Source: Desulfonatronospira thiodismutans ASO3-1 (GTDB lineage: Bacteria > Desulfobacterota > Desulfovibrionia > Desulfovibrionales > Desulfonatronovibrionaceae). Taken from it: a stretch of DNA of 64,000 nucleotides. The stretch lies in contig NZ_ACJN02000003.1 in assembly GCF_000174435.1 (NCBI RefSeq), forward strand, positions 326,263 through 390,262, given 5' to 3'. This document shows, one piece after another, positions 34,249 to 42,631 of this stretch (position 1 is the first letter of the stretch; every line of letters begins with the position of its first letter). The position numbers and the translations under genes were made by a program. Under the pieces are notes generated by a model. The model was given only the letters and a program-made list of their open reading frames with translations. It did not search any database and was not told the origin of the DNA.

Positions 34249-34803
34249 TCACTGCCCTTCCTGCTTTTTGTCCACATAGACCCGGTAAACTTCTTCAGCC
34301 AGCAGTTCCAGGGGCTGGTCCGCAGCAAGGACAATATCCGCGCACTCCATGTAAAGTTTCTGGCGTTTTTCCAGTGTAGCGCGTATCTCTTCCCTGAAAT
34401 CCAGATCCGAAAGCGCCGGTCTCTGTCCCGGTTTGGGATCCTCTGCAAGTCTGGAACAGATAAGATCAGCTTCTGCCTGCAGATACACCGTCAAATGCCG
34501 AAAATCTTTAAGCAGTTCCCTGTTGGCACTTCCCAGCACTACCCCGCCGCCGGTGGCTACTACCATGGGCCCGGACCCGGCCGTGCGCTGCAGGAACTTG
34601 CTCTCCAGGTCCCTGAAATACTCCCAGCCCTGGCCCGAGACTATCTCCTGAATGCTTTGCCCCTGTTCCTCCTGCAGGGCCTTATCCGCGTCCACGGCCT
34701 TAAGTCCTGTCCTGCCGGCAATATCCTCAGCCAGCGTGGTCTTGCCGCTGGCCCTGGGTCCGATAAGATAAATATTGCCTTTTTTATTTCTGAATCCACT
34801 CAT
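34249..34803 (-). CDS. aroK: Shikimate kinase
   Basis: From the ATG at 34803 this is a 184-aa kinase that phosphorylates shikimate in the chorismate pathway. Walker A is GPRASGKTT; the shikimate-binding Asp pair is in AVDADKAL; ATGGGVVL is the glycine-rich substrate loop; and GQRPALSD supplies the lid Arg. An alternative ATG at 34815 exists, and both starts lie within the TrmH gene (20-32 nt overlap). It makes precursors of aromatic amino acids and of aryl acids, but there is no evidence that it is dedicated to the polyene pathway. Confidence 0.9.
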   Translation of the reverse strand: MSGFRNKKGNIYLIGPRASGKTTLAEDIAGRTGLKAVDADKALQEEQGQSIQEIVSGQGWEYFRDLESKFLQRTAGSGPMVVATGGGVVLGSANRELLKDFRHLTVYLQAEADLICSRLAEDPKPGQRPALSDLDFREEIRATLEKRQKLYMECADIVLAADQPLELLAEEVYRVYVDKKQEGQ

Positions 34804-35377
34804 GGTATAATTCATCCTGTCTGTCCCCGGGCAGAGCCCTTTCTTCCAGGAGCCCGGCCTGGTGCCTTTGCCTGAAGGCCTCGTAAAGAATAACAGCCGC
34901 CGCCACGGATACATTCAGGCTTTGGACCATGCCCTGCATGGGAATGTATATTTCCTGGGCCACCATCTGTTCCAGGTCTTCCTGGACCCCGCTGTGCTCG
35001 TTTCCGAGTATTACAGCTGTAGGCCGGGTAAAGTCCCACTCAGGCAGGGATATGGACTGCGGCCCGAATCCGGTACGAATCAGGCAAAGGCCCTGCCCCT
35101 CCAGCCTTTGCACCATTTCCCCGGCATCCCTGTGTCTTATGCGCCTGACCCACTTGCGGGCCGAGGCCGAAGATTTTCTGCCCACCTCCGGAAATGGCTG
35201 GCCCACGTATAAAAGATGCACGTCCGGGACTGCAAAGGCGTCACAGCTGCGCAGGATGGCTGAAACGTTGTGCGGGTCATGGATATTGTTCATGACCAGG
35301 GTCAGGTCTCTTTGCCTTCTGCAAAGGACATCCTTTATCCTTAGCTTTCTTCTGTCTGTTCTGGGAGTATCTTTCAT
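34784..35377 (-). CDS. trmH: tRNA (guanosine-2'-O-)-methyltransferase (SpoU/TrmH family)
   Basis: At 197 aa it has the three SpoU motifs: NIHDPHNVSAILRSCDAF (motif 1), AVILGNEHSGV (motif 2) and IPMQGMVQSLNVSVAAAVILYEA (motif 3, the trefoil-knot SAM site). The length and the MVQSLNVS form match TrmH, which methylates G18 of tRNA, better than the larger RlmB. The TrmH subgroup call is likely but not certain. The gene follows tlyA on the minus strand. Confidence 0.88.
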   Translation of the reverse strand: MKDTPRTDRRKLRIKDVLCRRQRDLTLVMNNIHDPHNVSAILRSCDAFAVPDVHLLYVGQPFPEVGRKSSASARKWVRRIRHRDAGEMVQRLEGQGLCLIRTGFGPQSISLPEWDFTRPTAVILGNEHSGVQEDLEQMVAQEIYIPMQGMVQSLNVSVAAAVILYEAFRQRHQAGLLEERALPGDRQDELYHEWIQK

Positions 35378-35384
35378 GGCGGGT

Positions 35385-36146
35385 TTAACGGGTATAAGAC
35401 TCGTGGCGAAAGCAGACCAGATGCTCCTGGTTGCCCCTGGGCCCCTTTATCCTGGAAAGAGTCCAGCCATTAAGCACAAGATCCAGTTCTTTGGTGACTG
35501 CATCAATCACCCCCTGCACAGCCTTGCTTGCAGCCTCGAAAGATCTGACCACTCCCTTTACGGTCTGCCCCCTGCCCACTTCAAACTGGGGCTTGACCAG
35601 GGCGATGACCAGCGCCTCCTGCTGCAGAAAAGGCATCACGCAGGGCATAACCTGCTTAAGAGAGATAAAGGAGCAGTCTATGGCGGCCAGGTGGACCTTT
35701 TCCGGCAAAAGGGAGGCCGGAGCCTTGCGGATATTTATCTGTTCCAGGCAGACCACCCTGGGATCCTGTCTCAGTTTCCAGTGCAGCTGCCCTGTACCCA
35801 CGTCCAGGGCGTAAACCCGAAGCGCTCCCATCTGCAGCATGCAGTCAGTAAATCCGCCGGTGGAAGCGCCCACATCCAGGCAGACCCTGTCCTGAACCCT
35901 GATTTCAAAATCTTCCAGAGCGCCCAGAAGTTTTTCCCCGCCCCGGCTTACAAAACGCTCAGGCTGCTGCACCCTTAAGACCGAGTCTTCAGGTAGTGCC
36001 TGTCCCGGCTTTTCCACCCGAACTTCCCGGTCTTCCAGGTTCAGGTAGACCTGCCCGGCCATGATCAGCCTTTTGGCTGCTTCCTTAGATTCAGCCAGGC
36101 CCTGTTCATGCAGCAGCAGGTCTGCCCGGTATTTTCTGGAACGCAT
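35385..36146 (-). CDS. tlyA: TlyA-family rRNA 2'-O-methyltransferase
   Basis: This 253-aa protein has an N-terminal S4 RNA-binding domain (ADLLLHEQGLAESKEAAKRLIMAGQVYLN) and an FtsJ-type methyltransferase domain: CLDVGASTGGFTDCMLQMG as the SAM site, AIDCSFISLKQVMP as the active-site strand and LVKPQFEVGRGQTVKGVV as the motif with the catalytic Lys. Family members 2'-O-methylate cytidines of rRNA; in Mycobacterium TlyA also affects capreomycin sensitivity. It is 7 bp upstream of trmH. Confidence 0.92.
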   Translation of the reverse strand: MRSRKYRADLLLHEQGLAESKEAAKRLIMAGQVYLNLEDREVRVEKPGQALPEDSVLRVQQPERFVSRGGEKLLGALEDFEIRVQDRVCLDVGASTGGFTDCMLQMGALRVYALDVGTGQLHWKLRQDPRVVCLEQINIRKAPASLLPEKVHLAAIDCSFISLKQVMPCVMPFLQQEALVIALVKPQFEVGRGQTVKGVVRSFEAASKAVQGVIDAVTKELDLVLNGWTLSRIKGPRGNQEHLVCFRHESYTR

Positions 36147-36204
36147 GCTCTTTAAGGAAGTGGAGGGCTTCCTGTCGCAGACAGGAGTTTCACCGGGGCT
36201 CTAA

Positions 36205-36260
36205 CCATGCCCCATACCCCATGCCCCATGCCCCATGCTCCGTGCGCCATGCCCCATGCT
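36205..36260. repeat. Heptanucleotide tandem array, unit CCATGCC (8 copies)
   Basis: Eight contiguous 7-bp units: CCATGCC, CCATACC, CCATGCC, CCATGCC, CCATGCT, CCGTGCG, CCATGCC, CCATGCT. The array ends 2 bp before the stop codon of the glucan phosphorylase gene. A second, unrelated heptamer array is at 50432. Confidence 0.85.
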
Positions 36261-36262
36261 CC

Positions 36263-38824
36263 TCACGCCCAGTGTATCAGGCCCAGGCAGTGGGGATCCA
36301 GAAGCAGGGAGTGGTAGGGCAGAATACGCACGGTATACCCGAAGCGCCCGGTCTCGAAAGTTTCCAGTTTACCCTCGTAGAGGATCCAGCCGTCATCAAG
36401 CTTCTTTTTCTGCTGCATGAGAACCGTCTTGCGGCTGAGGAAACTGCCGTCCATGTCCACATCACCGGCGTATATCTCCACCTGGATGTCCTCGGTTGAC
36501 AGTCCATTGACATCTATTTCGGCACTTACGGTTATTTCATCCCCGGCATACAGCTCATCCTCAGCCGCTGCCCGGACATTGCGGATCTGGACGCTGCCCC
36601 ACTTGGTCATAAGCTCCATTCTCCAGTCCGCCAGTGACTTGGCCTTTTCAAAGTTGTTCTTTTCCAGGGCCATAAAGTTCTTGTAGGCCGGGAGATACGC
36701 AGTCTCCACATAGTCTTCAACCATGCGGTGCGAACTGAACTGCGGGGCCAGGTCCCGCAGGCCGTTTTTCATCTTGCGCACCCATTCCGTGGGCAGGCTG
36801 CCATGCCTGCGGTCGTAAAATGTGGGCACAATTTCCTTTTCCAGGACGTTGTAAAGGTAGTGACTCTCCACAAGGTCCTGGTATTCCTGGTCGGAATAGC
36901 TCTCCCCCATACCTATGGCCCAACCGTAGCGGTTGTCCGTGGTATAGGCCTCGTCCCACCAGCCGTCCAGGGTACTGAAGTTGAGCACCCCGTTGGCCAC
37001 GGCTTTCATTCCGCTGGTGCCGCAGGCCTCCAGAGGACGTTTGGGGTTGTTAAGCCACACATCGCACCCCTGCAGCATGTAGCTTGCAATCTCCATATCG
37101 TAGTCTTCCAGGAAAACAAGGCGGTGGCTTAAATCTGCCTCCCGGGCGTGCTGCACGATCTGCTGAATGATCTTCTTGCCTTCCACGTCCTTGGGGTGGG
37201 CTTTGCCTGCAAATATGAACTGCACCGGATATTTTTCGTGGTTAACGATTTCCAGAAGTCTTTTGACATCGGTCAAAAGCAGGTTGGCCCTTTTGTAGGT
37301 GGCGAATCTGCGGGCAAACCCTATGGTCAGAGCACTGGGATCCAGGGCTTCCTCGGCCAGGTGCAGCTCGCTGCGTCTGCCGCCGCGGGCCACGGTCTGC
37401 TCCTTGAGCCTGTAGCGCACGTAATCAACCAGTCTTTCCCGGAGCCGCTCGTGGGTTCTCCAGAGTTCTGAATCGGGTATGGCCTGAGATTGCTTCCAGA
37501 CCCTCTGGCAGTCGGGGTCCTCCCTCCAGTCGGATCCCAGGTAGCGGTCGAAAAGATAAGACATATCCGGGGCTATCCAGGTGGTGATATGGATGCCGTT
37601 GGTAATGGCTCCGATGGGCACGTCATCCACGGGGTACTGGGGCCAGACTTTCTTCCACATGTTTCTGGAAACAGTGCCGTGCAGCTGGCTCACCCCATTA
37701 TTAAACCTTGACAAACGCAAAGCCAGCACGGTCATACAGAAATGCTCCTGGTCGTCCCGGGGATCCTCCCTGCCCAGGGCCATGAAGACCTTGAAGGCCA
37801 GGCCCAGTTCCCGGGCATAGGGCTCAAAATATTTATGCATCAGGTCCGGGGCGAAACGGTCGTTGCCGGCAGGCACTGGAGTATGTGTGGTGAATACGCT
37901 GCTTGAGGCCACCAGCTCGGTGGCAGCCTCAAAGGACATGCCATGATCCTGCATGAAGAGCTTGATCCTCTCCAGGCCGGCAAAAGCTGAATGGCCTTCG
38001 TTCATATGGATCACTCTGGGATTAAGGTCCATGGCATGCATGGCCCTTAAGCCTCCAATGCCCAGGACGATTTCCTGCTTGATGCGCATTTCCCAGTCAC
38101 CACCGTAAAGCTGGGCAGTGATCTCCCGGTCCTGGGGTTCATTTTCGCTTATATTGGTATCAAGAAGATACAGATCAATACGGCCGATATTGGCTTTCCA
38201 GACCCGCATGCTGACCTTGCGCTCCACCAGGTCCACCTGGACGGTCAAGGGGCTGCCGTCCTTGTTCCTGACCAGGGTCAGGGGCATCTGCTCGAAATCA
38301 TTGACCGGGTATCTCTCCTGCTGCCATCCGTCATTGGTGAGGTACTGCCGGAAATAACCGTTCTGGTAACACATGCCGACAGCCACTAAGGGAAGGTTTA
38401 AATCACTGGCTGACTTTAAGTGGTCGCCTGCAAGCACACCCAGGCCTCCGGAGTAAATGGGCAGGGAAAGGCTTATGCCGTACTCGGCGCTGAAATAGGC
38501 CACCACCGGTTCTCCACCGCTTTTCTCAAATTCGAAGGAGGTCTTGGTGCTGGCTTTGTAGTTGTCCAGGCTGGCCTTGACCTGGTGCAGCCTGTCCCGG
38601 AAAAATTCGTCTCCGGCCAGATCTTCCAGAGTCTCCTTAGGCAAAAGATTTAAAAACTTCACCGGGTTCTGCCCGCTCTTGTGCCAGAGCTGATAATCTA
38701 TCCGGCTGAAAAGCTCACTGATCTCGTGTTTCCATGAAAACCAGAAATTAAAGGCCAGCTCCCACAGCGGGGCCAGCTCCCCGGGCAGTCTGGGTATGAC
38801 GTTGTATACTTTTAATGGCCGCAT
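36263..38824 (-). CDS. glgP: Alpha-glucan (maltodextrin/glycogen) phosphorylase, DUF3417 type
   Basis: This 853-aa enzyme starts with a DUF3417 region (VYNVIPRLPGELAPLWELAFNFW), followed by the GT35 catalytic part (GLGVLAGDHLKSASDLNLPLVAVGM; HMNEGHSAFAGLER; GFARRFATYKRANLL). The pyridoxal-phosphate site is EACGTSGMKAVANG, with the Schiff-base Lys. It releases glucose 1-phosphate from alpha-1,4-glucans in the cytoplasm and is the form common in bacteria with glycogen reserves. The end of the gene abuts a heptamer array. Family certain; the natural chain length of the substrate is unknown. Confidence 0.93.
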   Translation of the reverse strand: MRPLKVYNVIPRLPGELAPLWELAFNFWFSWKHEISELFSRIDYQLWHKSGQNPVKFLNLLPKETLEDLAGDEFFRDRLHQVKASLDNYKASTKTSFEFEKSGGEPVVAYFSAEYGISLSLPIYSGGLGVLAGDHLKSASDLNLPLVAVGMCYQNGYFRQYLTNDGWQQERYPVNDFEQMPLTLVRNKDGSPLTVQVDLVERKVSMRVWKANIGRIDLYLLDTNISENEPQDREITAQLYGGDWEMRIKQEIVLGIGGLRAMHAMDLNPRVIHMNEGHSAFAGLERIKLFMQDHGMSFEAATELVASSSVFTTHTPVPAGNDRFAPDLMHKYFEPYARELGLAFKVFMALGREDPRDDQEHFCMTVLALRLSRFNNGVSQLHGTVSRNMWKKVWPQYPVDDVPIGAITNGIHITTWIAPDMSYLFDRYLGSDWREDPDCQRVWKQSQAIPDSELWRTHERLRERLVDYVRYRLKEQTVARGGRRSELHLAEEALDPSALTIGFARRFATYKRANLLLTDVKRLLEIVNHEKYPVQFIFAGKAHPKDVEGKKIIQQIVQHAREADLSHRLVFLEDYDMEIASYMLQGCDVWLNNPKRPLEACGTSGMKAVANGVLNFSTLDGWWDEAYTTDNRYGWAIGMGESYSDQEYQDLVESHYLYNVLEKEIVPTFYDRRHGSLPTEWVRKMKNGLRDLAPQFSSHRMVEDYVETAYLPAYKNFMALEKNNFEKAKSLADWRMELMTKWGSVQIRNVRAAAEDELYAGDEITVSAEIDVNGLSTEDIQVEIYAGDVDMDGSFLSRKTVLMQQKKKLDDGWILYEGKLETFETGRFGYTVRILPYHSLLLDPHCLGLIHWA

Positions 38825-39003
38825 GCATATCCTCCGCTTTTTTTAATGAAATATAGTCCGGTAAACATTACCATATTAAAAAGGGTCTGCAGGCGCAGAC
38901 AACCTCCCTTAATTTCTTGCCACCGTCTTGCCACCCATCAATGCAAATTGCAAGGCTCAATTAAACCTTGCAGGATAAACCCTCAGCAGGTATCTTTTTC
39001 TGA

Positions 39004-39024
39004 GGTCAGAAGTCAGAGGTCAGA
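39004..39024. repeat. Dispersed copy of the TCTGACY heptamer (3 units)
   Basis: GGTCAGA, AGTCAGA, GGTCAGA in the glgP-dut gap. On the complementary strand these are TCTGACC, TCTGACT, TCTGACC, the same unit as the 12-copy array at 50432, about 11 kb away and in the opposite orientation. Confidence 0.8.
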
Positions 39025-39072
39025 GGACGTCGCTAAAGTCCATTGAATCAACTTGAAAAACATTAAGAGAAT

Positions 39073-39534
39073 ATGCACAACCACATCACCGTCAAAATCA
39101 AATTTCTTCCCCACTCCGAGCCTGGTGAAAATGGTCTTGAATATGCAACATCCGGTTCCGCCGGAGTGGATCTGAAAGCCTGGATCCAGGAAAACGAGAT
39201 AACCCTCGCCCCTGGGCAGAGACATCCCTTTCCCGCCGGAGTGGCCCTGGAGATCAACGAACCCTCTGTGGCCGGCTTTGTTTTTTCCCGCAGCGGCCTG
39301 GGCACCAAACAGGGACTGGTGGTCAGTCAGGGGGTGGGCGTCATCGACCCGGACTACCGCGGGGAAATCATCGTCTCATTACTGAATAATTCCGGGGAAC
39401 CAAAGACTGTTGCCAGGGGACAGCGCATAGCCCAGCTGATCTTCATGCCCTGGTTCAAGGCCCGGTTTGAAGAAGTTTCGGAACTGTCCCGGACCTCCAG
39501 GGGCGCCGGAGGATTCGGTCATTCCGGAGAGTGA
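39073..39534 (+). CDS. dut: dUTP diphosphatase
   Basis: This 153-aa trimeric dUTPase hydrolyses dUTP to dUMP, protecting DNA from uracil. The five motifs are visible: SAGVDLKA (1), SRSGLGTKQG (2), GVIDPDYRGEI (3), GQRIAQLIF (4) and the C-terminal RGAGGFGHSG (5). It is the first gene of a plus-strand run of house-keeping genes. The stop overlaps the extended frame of argD, but the argD start I prefer is 24 bp downstream. Confidence 0.95.
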   Translation: MHNHITVKIKFLPHSEPGENGLEYATSGSAGVDLKAWIQENEITLAPGQRHPFPAGVALEINEPSVAGFVFSRSGLGTKQGLVVSQGVGVIDPDYRGEIIVSLLNNSGEPKTVARGQRIAQLIFMPWFKARFEEVSELSRTSRGAGGFGHSGE

Positions 39535-39557
39535 TGCCTCATCAAGGAGTAACAGAA

Positions 39558-40751
39558 ATGGAAAACACCAGTTTAGAGCAAAAAACAGAAAAATACCTCT
39601 GCCCAACCTACGCCCGCTACCCTCTGGCGGTGAAAACTGCTTCGGGCTGCAGGCTTTACGATTTTCAGGGCCGGGAGTACATTGATCTTCTGGCCGGCAT
39701 ATCCGTGTGCAACCTGGGCCACTCTCACCCCGAAATCGTGCAGGCCATCTGCAGCCAGGCAGGCAAACTGGTTCACACAAGCAATCTCTTTTACCAGGAA
39801 GAACAGGTCCTTCTATCTGAAAAACTGGTTGAGACCTGCCACTTAGACAAGGTATTCTTCTGCAACTCCGGGGCTGAGGCCAATGAGGCCGCAATAAAAC
39901 TAATGCGGCGCTATATGAGCCGGGTCAGGGGTGAAAACCGCCATGAACTCATCACCTTTTCCGGGTCCTTTCACGGCAGAACCCTGGCCACCATGACAGC
40001 CACCGGCCAGGACAAGATCAAGGAAGGCTTCGCCCCTCTTCCTGAAGGGTTCAGACATGTCCCCTTAAACGATGTTCAGGCCCTGGAGGATGCGGTGAAT
40101 GAAAACACCGCAGCCATAATGGCTGAATGCATCCAGGGCGAAGGCGGCATAAAACTTATGTCTCCGGAATTCAAGAAAAAAATCAACGAGCTTCAAAGAA
40201 GCCGGGATATTTTGCTCATAGTGGACGAGATCCAGACAGGCATGGGACGAACCGGTTCTCTGTGGGCCTTTGAGCAGGAGGGCCTGGAGCCGGACATGTT
40301 TACATCCTCCAAGGCCCTGGCCGCGGGCCTGCCCATGGGAGCCCTGCTGGCCAGGGAGGAAGTCGCTTCGGCCTTTGGTCCTGGCAGTCACGGGACAACC
40401 TTTGGAGGCGGTCCACTGCCCTCTGTTGCCGCTCTCAAGTCCCTGGAAATAATCCAGCGCGACGGACTGTTGGACTACTGCCGGGACCTGGGGCAGTGGG
40501 CCGCAAATCGCTTTCGGGAAACAGGCCGCAAATGCCCCGGCACCATCAGGGAAGTAAGGGGCAGAGGGCTCATGCTGGGCATTGAGCTGGAGTTTCCGGG
40601 CAAGGATGTATGGCAGGCCCTGCTTGACAGGGGATTCGTGCTCAACCTGACCCAGGAAAGCGTGCTCAGGCTTTTGCCACCCCTGACAATAACCGGGCAG
40701 GACCTGGAGCAATTCGCTCTGGCCCTGGAGCAGGTACTGCAAAAACACTGA
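39558..40751 (+). CDS. argD: Acetylornithine aminotransferase
   Basis: From the ATG at 39558, with AAGGAG 8 nt upstream, this is a 397-aa class III PLP aminotransferase. Markers: FFCNSGAEANEAAIKLMRR, TFSGSFHGRTLATM, the PLP-binding VDEIQTGMGRTG, and the SSKALAAGLPMGALLA block with the Schiff-base Lys. It transfers an amino group between glutamate and N-acetylglutamate semialdehyde in arginine synthesis, and often also serves in lysine synthesis. The substrate call rests on overall similarity; other omega-aminotransferases share these motifs. Confidence 0.9.
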   Translation: MENTSLEQKTEKYLCPTYARYPLAVKTASGCRLYDFQGREYIDLLAGISVCNLGHSHPEIVQAICSQAGKLVHTSNLFYQEEQVLLSEKLVETCHLDKVFFCNSGAEANEAAIKLMRRYMSRVRGENRHELITFSGSFHGRTLATMTATGQDKIKEGFAPLPEGFRHVPLNDVQALEDAVNENTAAIMAECIQGEGGIKLMSPEFKKKINELQRSRDILLIVDEIQTGMGRTGSLWAFEQEGLEPDMFTSSKALAAGLPMGALLAREEVASAFGPGSHGTTFGGGPLPSVAALKSLEIIQRDGLLDYCRDLGQWAANRFRETGRKCPGTIREVRGRGLMLGIELEFPGKDVWQALLDRGFVLNLTQESVLRLLPPLTITGQDLEQFALALEQVLQKH

Positions 40752-40758
40752 CCAGGTC

Positions 40759-41034
40759 ATGCAAGACAGCAATCATATGCAACAGGCCCGTGTCACGGGC
40801 ATAAAAACAGCAGAACGTCTGGACCTCACCCCGCAGTGGGTGCGGCGGATACGGGTTGCCGGAGATTCCCTGAAAAAAGCCGTGCAGACGCTGCCCCGCG
40901 GAGTTCTAACCCCGGCTGTTATAACCCGTCAGGACATGTGGGAAATCAAGCACCACATGCTCATGCATGAAAAGCTCAGGGCCAGGCCGGTGCCGGAGCT
41001 GTGCCCGGGAAGGATAATAAAAAAATATGTTTAA
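40759..41034 (+). CDS. Conserved small hypothetical protein
   Basis: This 91-aa protein is rich in Arg and Lys and has no membrane segment. It has helix-forming stretches (LTPQWVRRIRVAGDSLKKAVQTL; MWEIKHHMLMHEKLRA). It sits between argD and prmA and overlaps prmA by 8 nt, so it is most likely expressed with them. No family recognised. A second ATG at Met7 (40777) may be the true start. Confidence 0.65.
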   Translation: MQDSNHMQQARVTGIKTAERLDLTPQWVRRIRVAGDSLKKAVQTLPRGVLTPAVITRQDMWEIKHHMLMHEKLRARPVPELCPGRIIKKYV

Positions 41035-41914
41035 ACTGAAAATCAAAGCCGGCCCGGATGAAAAAGAGGCTCTGGAATCCCTTTTGTACGAGCACATTTC
41101 CTGGGGATGGGAGGAAGAGGAGCTTCCGGGACAGGCCCTGGTGTTCGACATTTATTTCCACCAGGAGGACGCCGGGCACCGGTTCAAAGAAGTGTCCCGG
41201 TCAATGTGCCCGCATATAGAGATCATGGAGGAAACAGTTCCTGTTCAGGACTGGAACAATGCCTGGAAGGACTTTTTCACCCCCATTGAGGTGGACCAGA
41301 GATTTGTGGTTCTGCCGGACTGGCTGCAACATGAAAAACAGGCGGCTGTCCCCATAATCATCACCCCCAAAATGGCTTTCGGGACCGGGCATCACGCCAC
41401 GACATACCTCTGCCTGCGGGCTGTATCCCGTCTATGGGATCTGGGGTATTTGAAAAGCGGGCAAAATTTTCTGGACCTGGGGACCGGATCGGGCATCCTG
41501 GGCATTGCCTGCTCCAGGCTGGGCATGAGCGGGCTGGGAGTGGACATTGATCCTGTAGCCGTGGAAAATGCCCAGGAAAATACACGGATAAACAGGGTCG
41601 GGGAAATGTTTGAGGTGCGCGAGGGAGGCCTTTCCTCTCTCAGGCCTGACCAGAAGTTCAACCTGATCCTGGGCAACATACTGTCCTCCACACTGAAACA
41701 GCTGGCCCCGGACATCATCAAACACCTGGACGACTCCGCTATTCTTGTTCTGTCCGGGATCCTGACGGACCAGGCATCAAGTGTGGAAGAAAGATACGAG
41801 GCTCTGGGCCTGGGCCGTCCGGCCCGCCTGAATATGCAGGAATGGTCGGCCCTGGTCTGGGCCGGGGGGAAAGACAGCCGTGAGCAGCTCAACCTTGTTG
41901 ATGCACTTTTATGA
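41027..41914 (+). CDS. prmA: Ribosomal protein L11 methyltransferase
   Basis: This 295-aa enzyme trimethylates ribosomal protein L11. The N-terminal substrate-binding domain is followed by the Rossmann methyltransferase fold: FGTGHHATTYLCLRA, FLDLGTGSGILGIACSRLG (SAM motif I), GVDIDPVAVENAQENTRIN and LILGNILSSTL (motif with the Asn-x-Leu that faces the substrate). Overlaps at both ends (8 nt and up to 35 nt) indicate an operon with the flanking genes. Confidence 0.92.
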   Translation: MFKLKIKAGPDEKEALESLLYEHISWGWEEEELPGQALVFDIYFHQEDAGHRFKEVSRSMCPHIEIMEETVPVQDWNNAWKDFFTPIEVDQRFVVLPDWLQHEKQAAVPIIITPKMAFGTGHHATTYLCLRAVSRLWDLGYLKSGQNFLDLGTGSGILGIACSRLGMSGLGVDIDPVAVENAQENTRINRVGEMFEVREGGLSSLRPDQKFNLILGNILSSTLKQLAPDIIKHLDDSAILVLSGILTDQASSVEERYEALGLGRPARLNMQEWSALVWAGGKDSREQLNLVDALL

Positions 41915-42527
41915 AACCCTCCTTGCTTCTCTTGGGCCAAGCCAGTGGTGGCCGGGAGAGACTCCTTTTGAAATCTGCGTGGGGGCTGTTCTGACTCAGA
42001 ACACCAACTGGTCCAATGTTCAAAAGGCCATTAACAACCTGAAAAGCCGCGACCTGCTGCACCCCGAAAAAATGGCCTCTCTGGACGACGAGTTACTGGC
42101 CGAACTCATCAGGCCATCGGGCTATTTCAGGATAAAGGCCCGCAGGCTCAAGAATCTGCTGGAGTTTCTGCGCCTGGAATGCGCTTATCATCTCCCGGAT
42201 CTGTCCAGCCAGGACCTGCAGCAGCTCAGAGACAAACTGCTGCAGGTAAAAGGCATAGGCCCGGAAACAGCTGACAGTATCCTGCTGTATGCCCTGGAAA
42301 AGCCAAGCTTTGTAGTGGACGCCTATACCAGTCGCATACTCAACAGGCATTTGCTGGTACATGAAGATATCGATTATCATGAACTCAGAGATTTTTTCAT
42401 GGACCGCCTGCCCAGGGATGTGGCACTATACAACGAATACCACGCCCTGCTGGTGCGAACCGGCAAAAAGTGGTGCAACAAGAACAACCCCCGGTGCGAC
42501 GGATGTCCGCTGGGATCGTATTTATAG
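41880..42527 (+). CDS. Endonuclease III-like DNA glycosylase, atypical
   Basis: This protein of up to 215 aa (GTG at 41880; 208 aa from the ATG at 41901, which fits the family start MHFYETLL better) has the HhH-GPD fold. Signs: GETPFEICVGAVLTQNTNW, the helix-hairpin-helix LLQVKGIGPETADSILLYAL, and the catalytic Asp in VVDAYTSRI. The lysine of bifunctional Nth (in LPGVGRKTA) is replaced by Glu, and of the four Fe-S cysteines only three are found (CNKNNPRCDGC, then a stop). It therefore looks like a monofunctional glycosylase of a distinct subgroup, with substrate unknown. Confidence 0.85.
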   Translation: MSSSTLLMHFYETLLASLGPSQWWPGETPFEICVGAVLTQNTNWSNVQKAINNLKSRDLLHPEKMASLDDELLAELIRPSGYFRIKARRLKNLLEFLRLECAYHLPDLSSQDLQQLRDKLLQVKGIGPETADSILLYALEKPSFVVDAYTSRILNRHLLVHEDIDYHELRDFFMDRLPRDVALYNEYHALLVRTGKKWCNKNNPRCDGCPLGSYL

Positions 42528-42631
42528 TAAATACCAGGGTGACAACTATTTATCTCTTGAACAAAAATCTTTTCCCGGGAGTTCTAAATACCATTGACAA
42601 GGCTCCTGCCGGTATAAAAAATACAGCAGGC

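Noticed and set aside
33662-34252. 196-aa minus-strand frame
   Set aside because: Ser/Arg-rich, low-complexity translation without features, overlapping a better plus-strand candidate at 33906.
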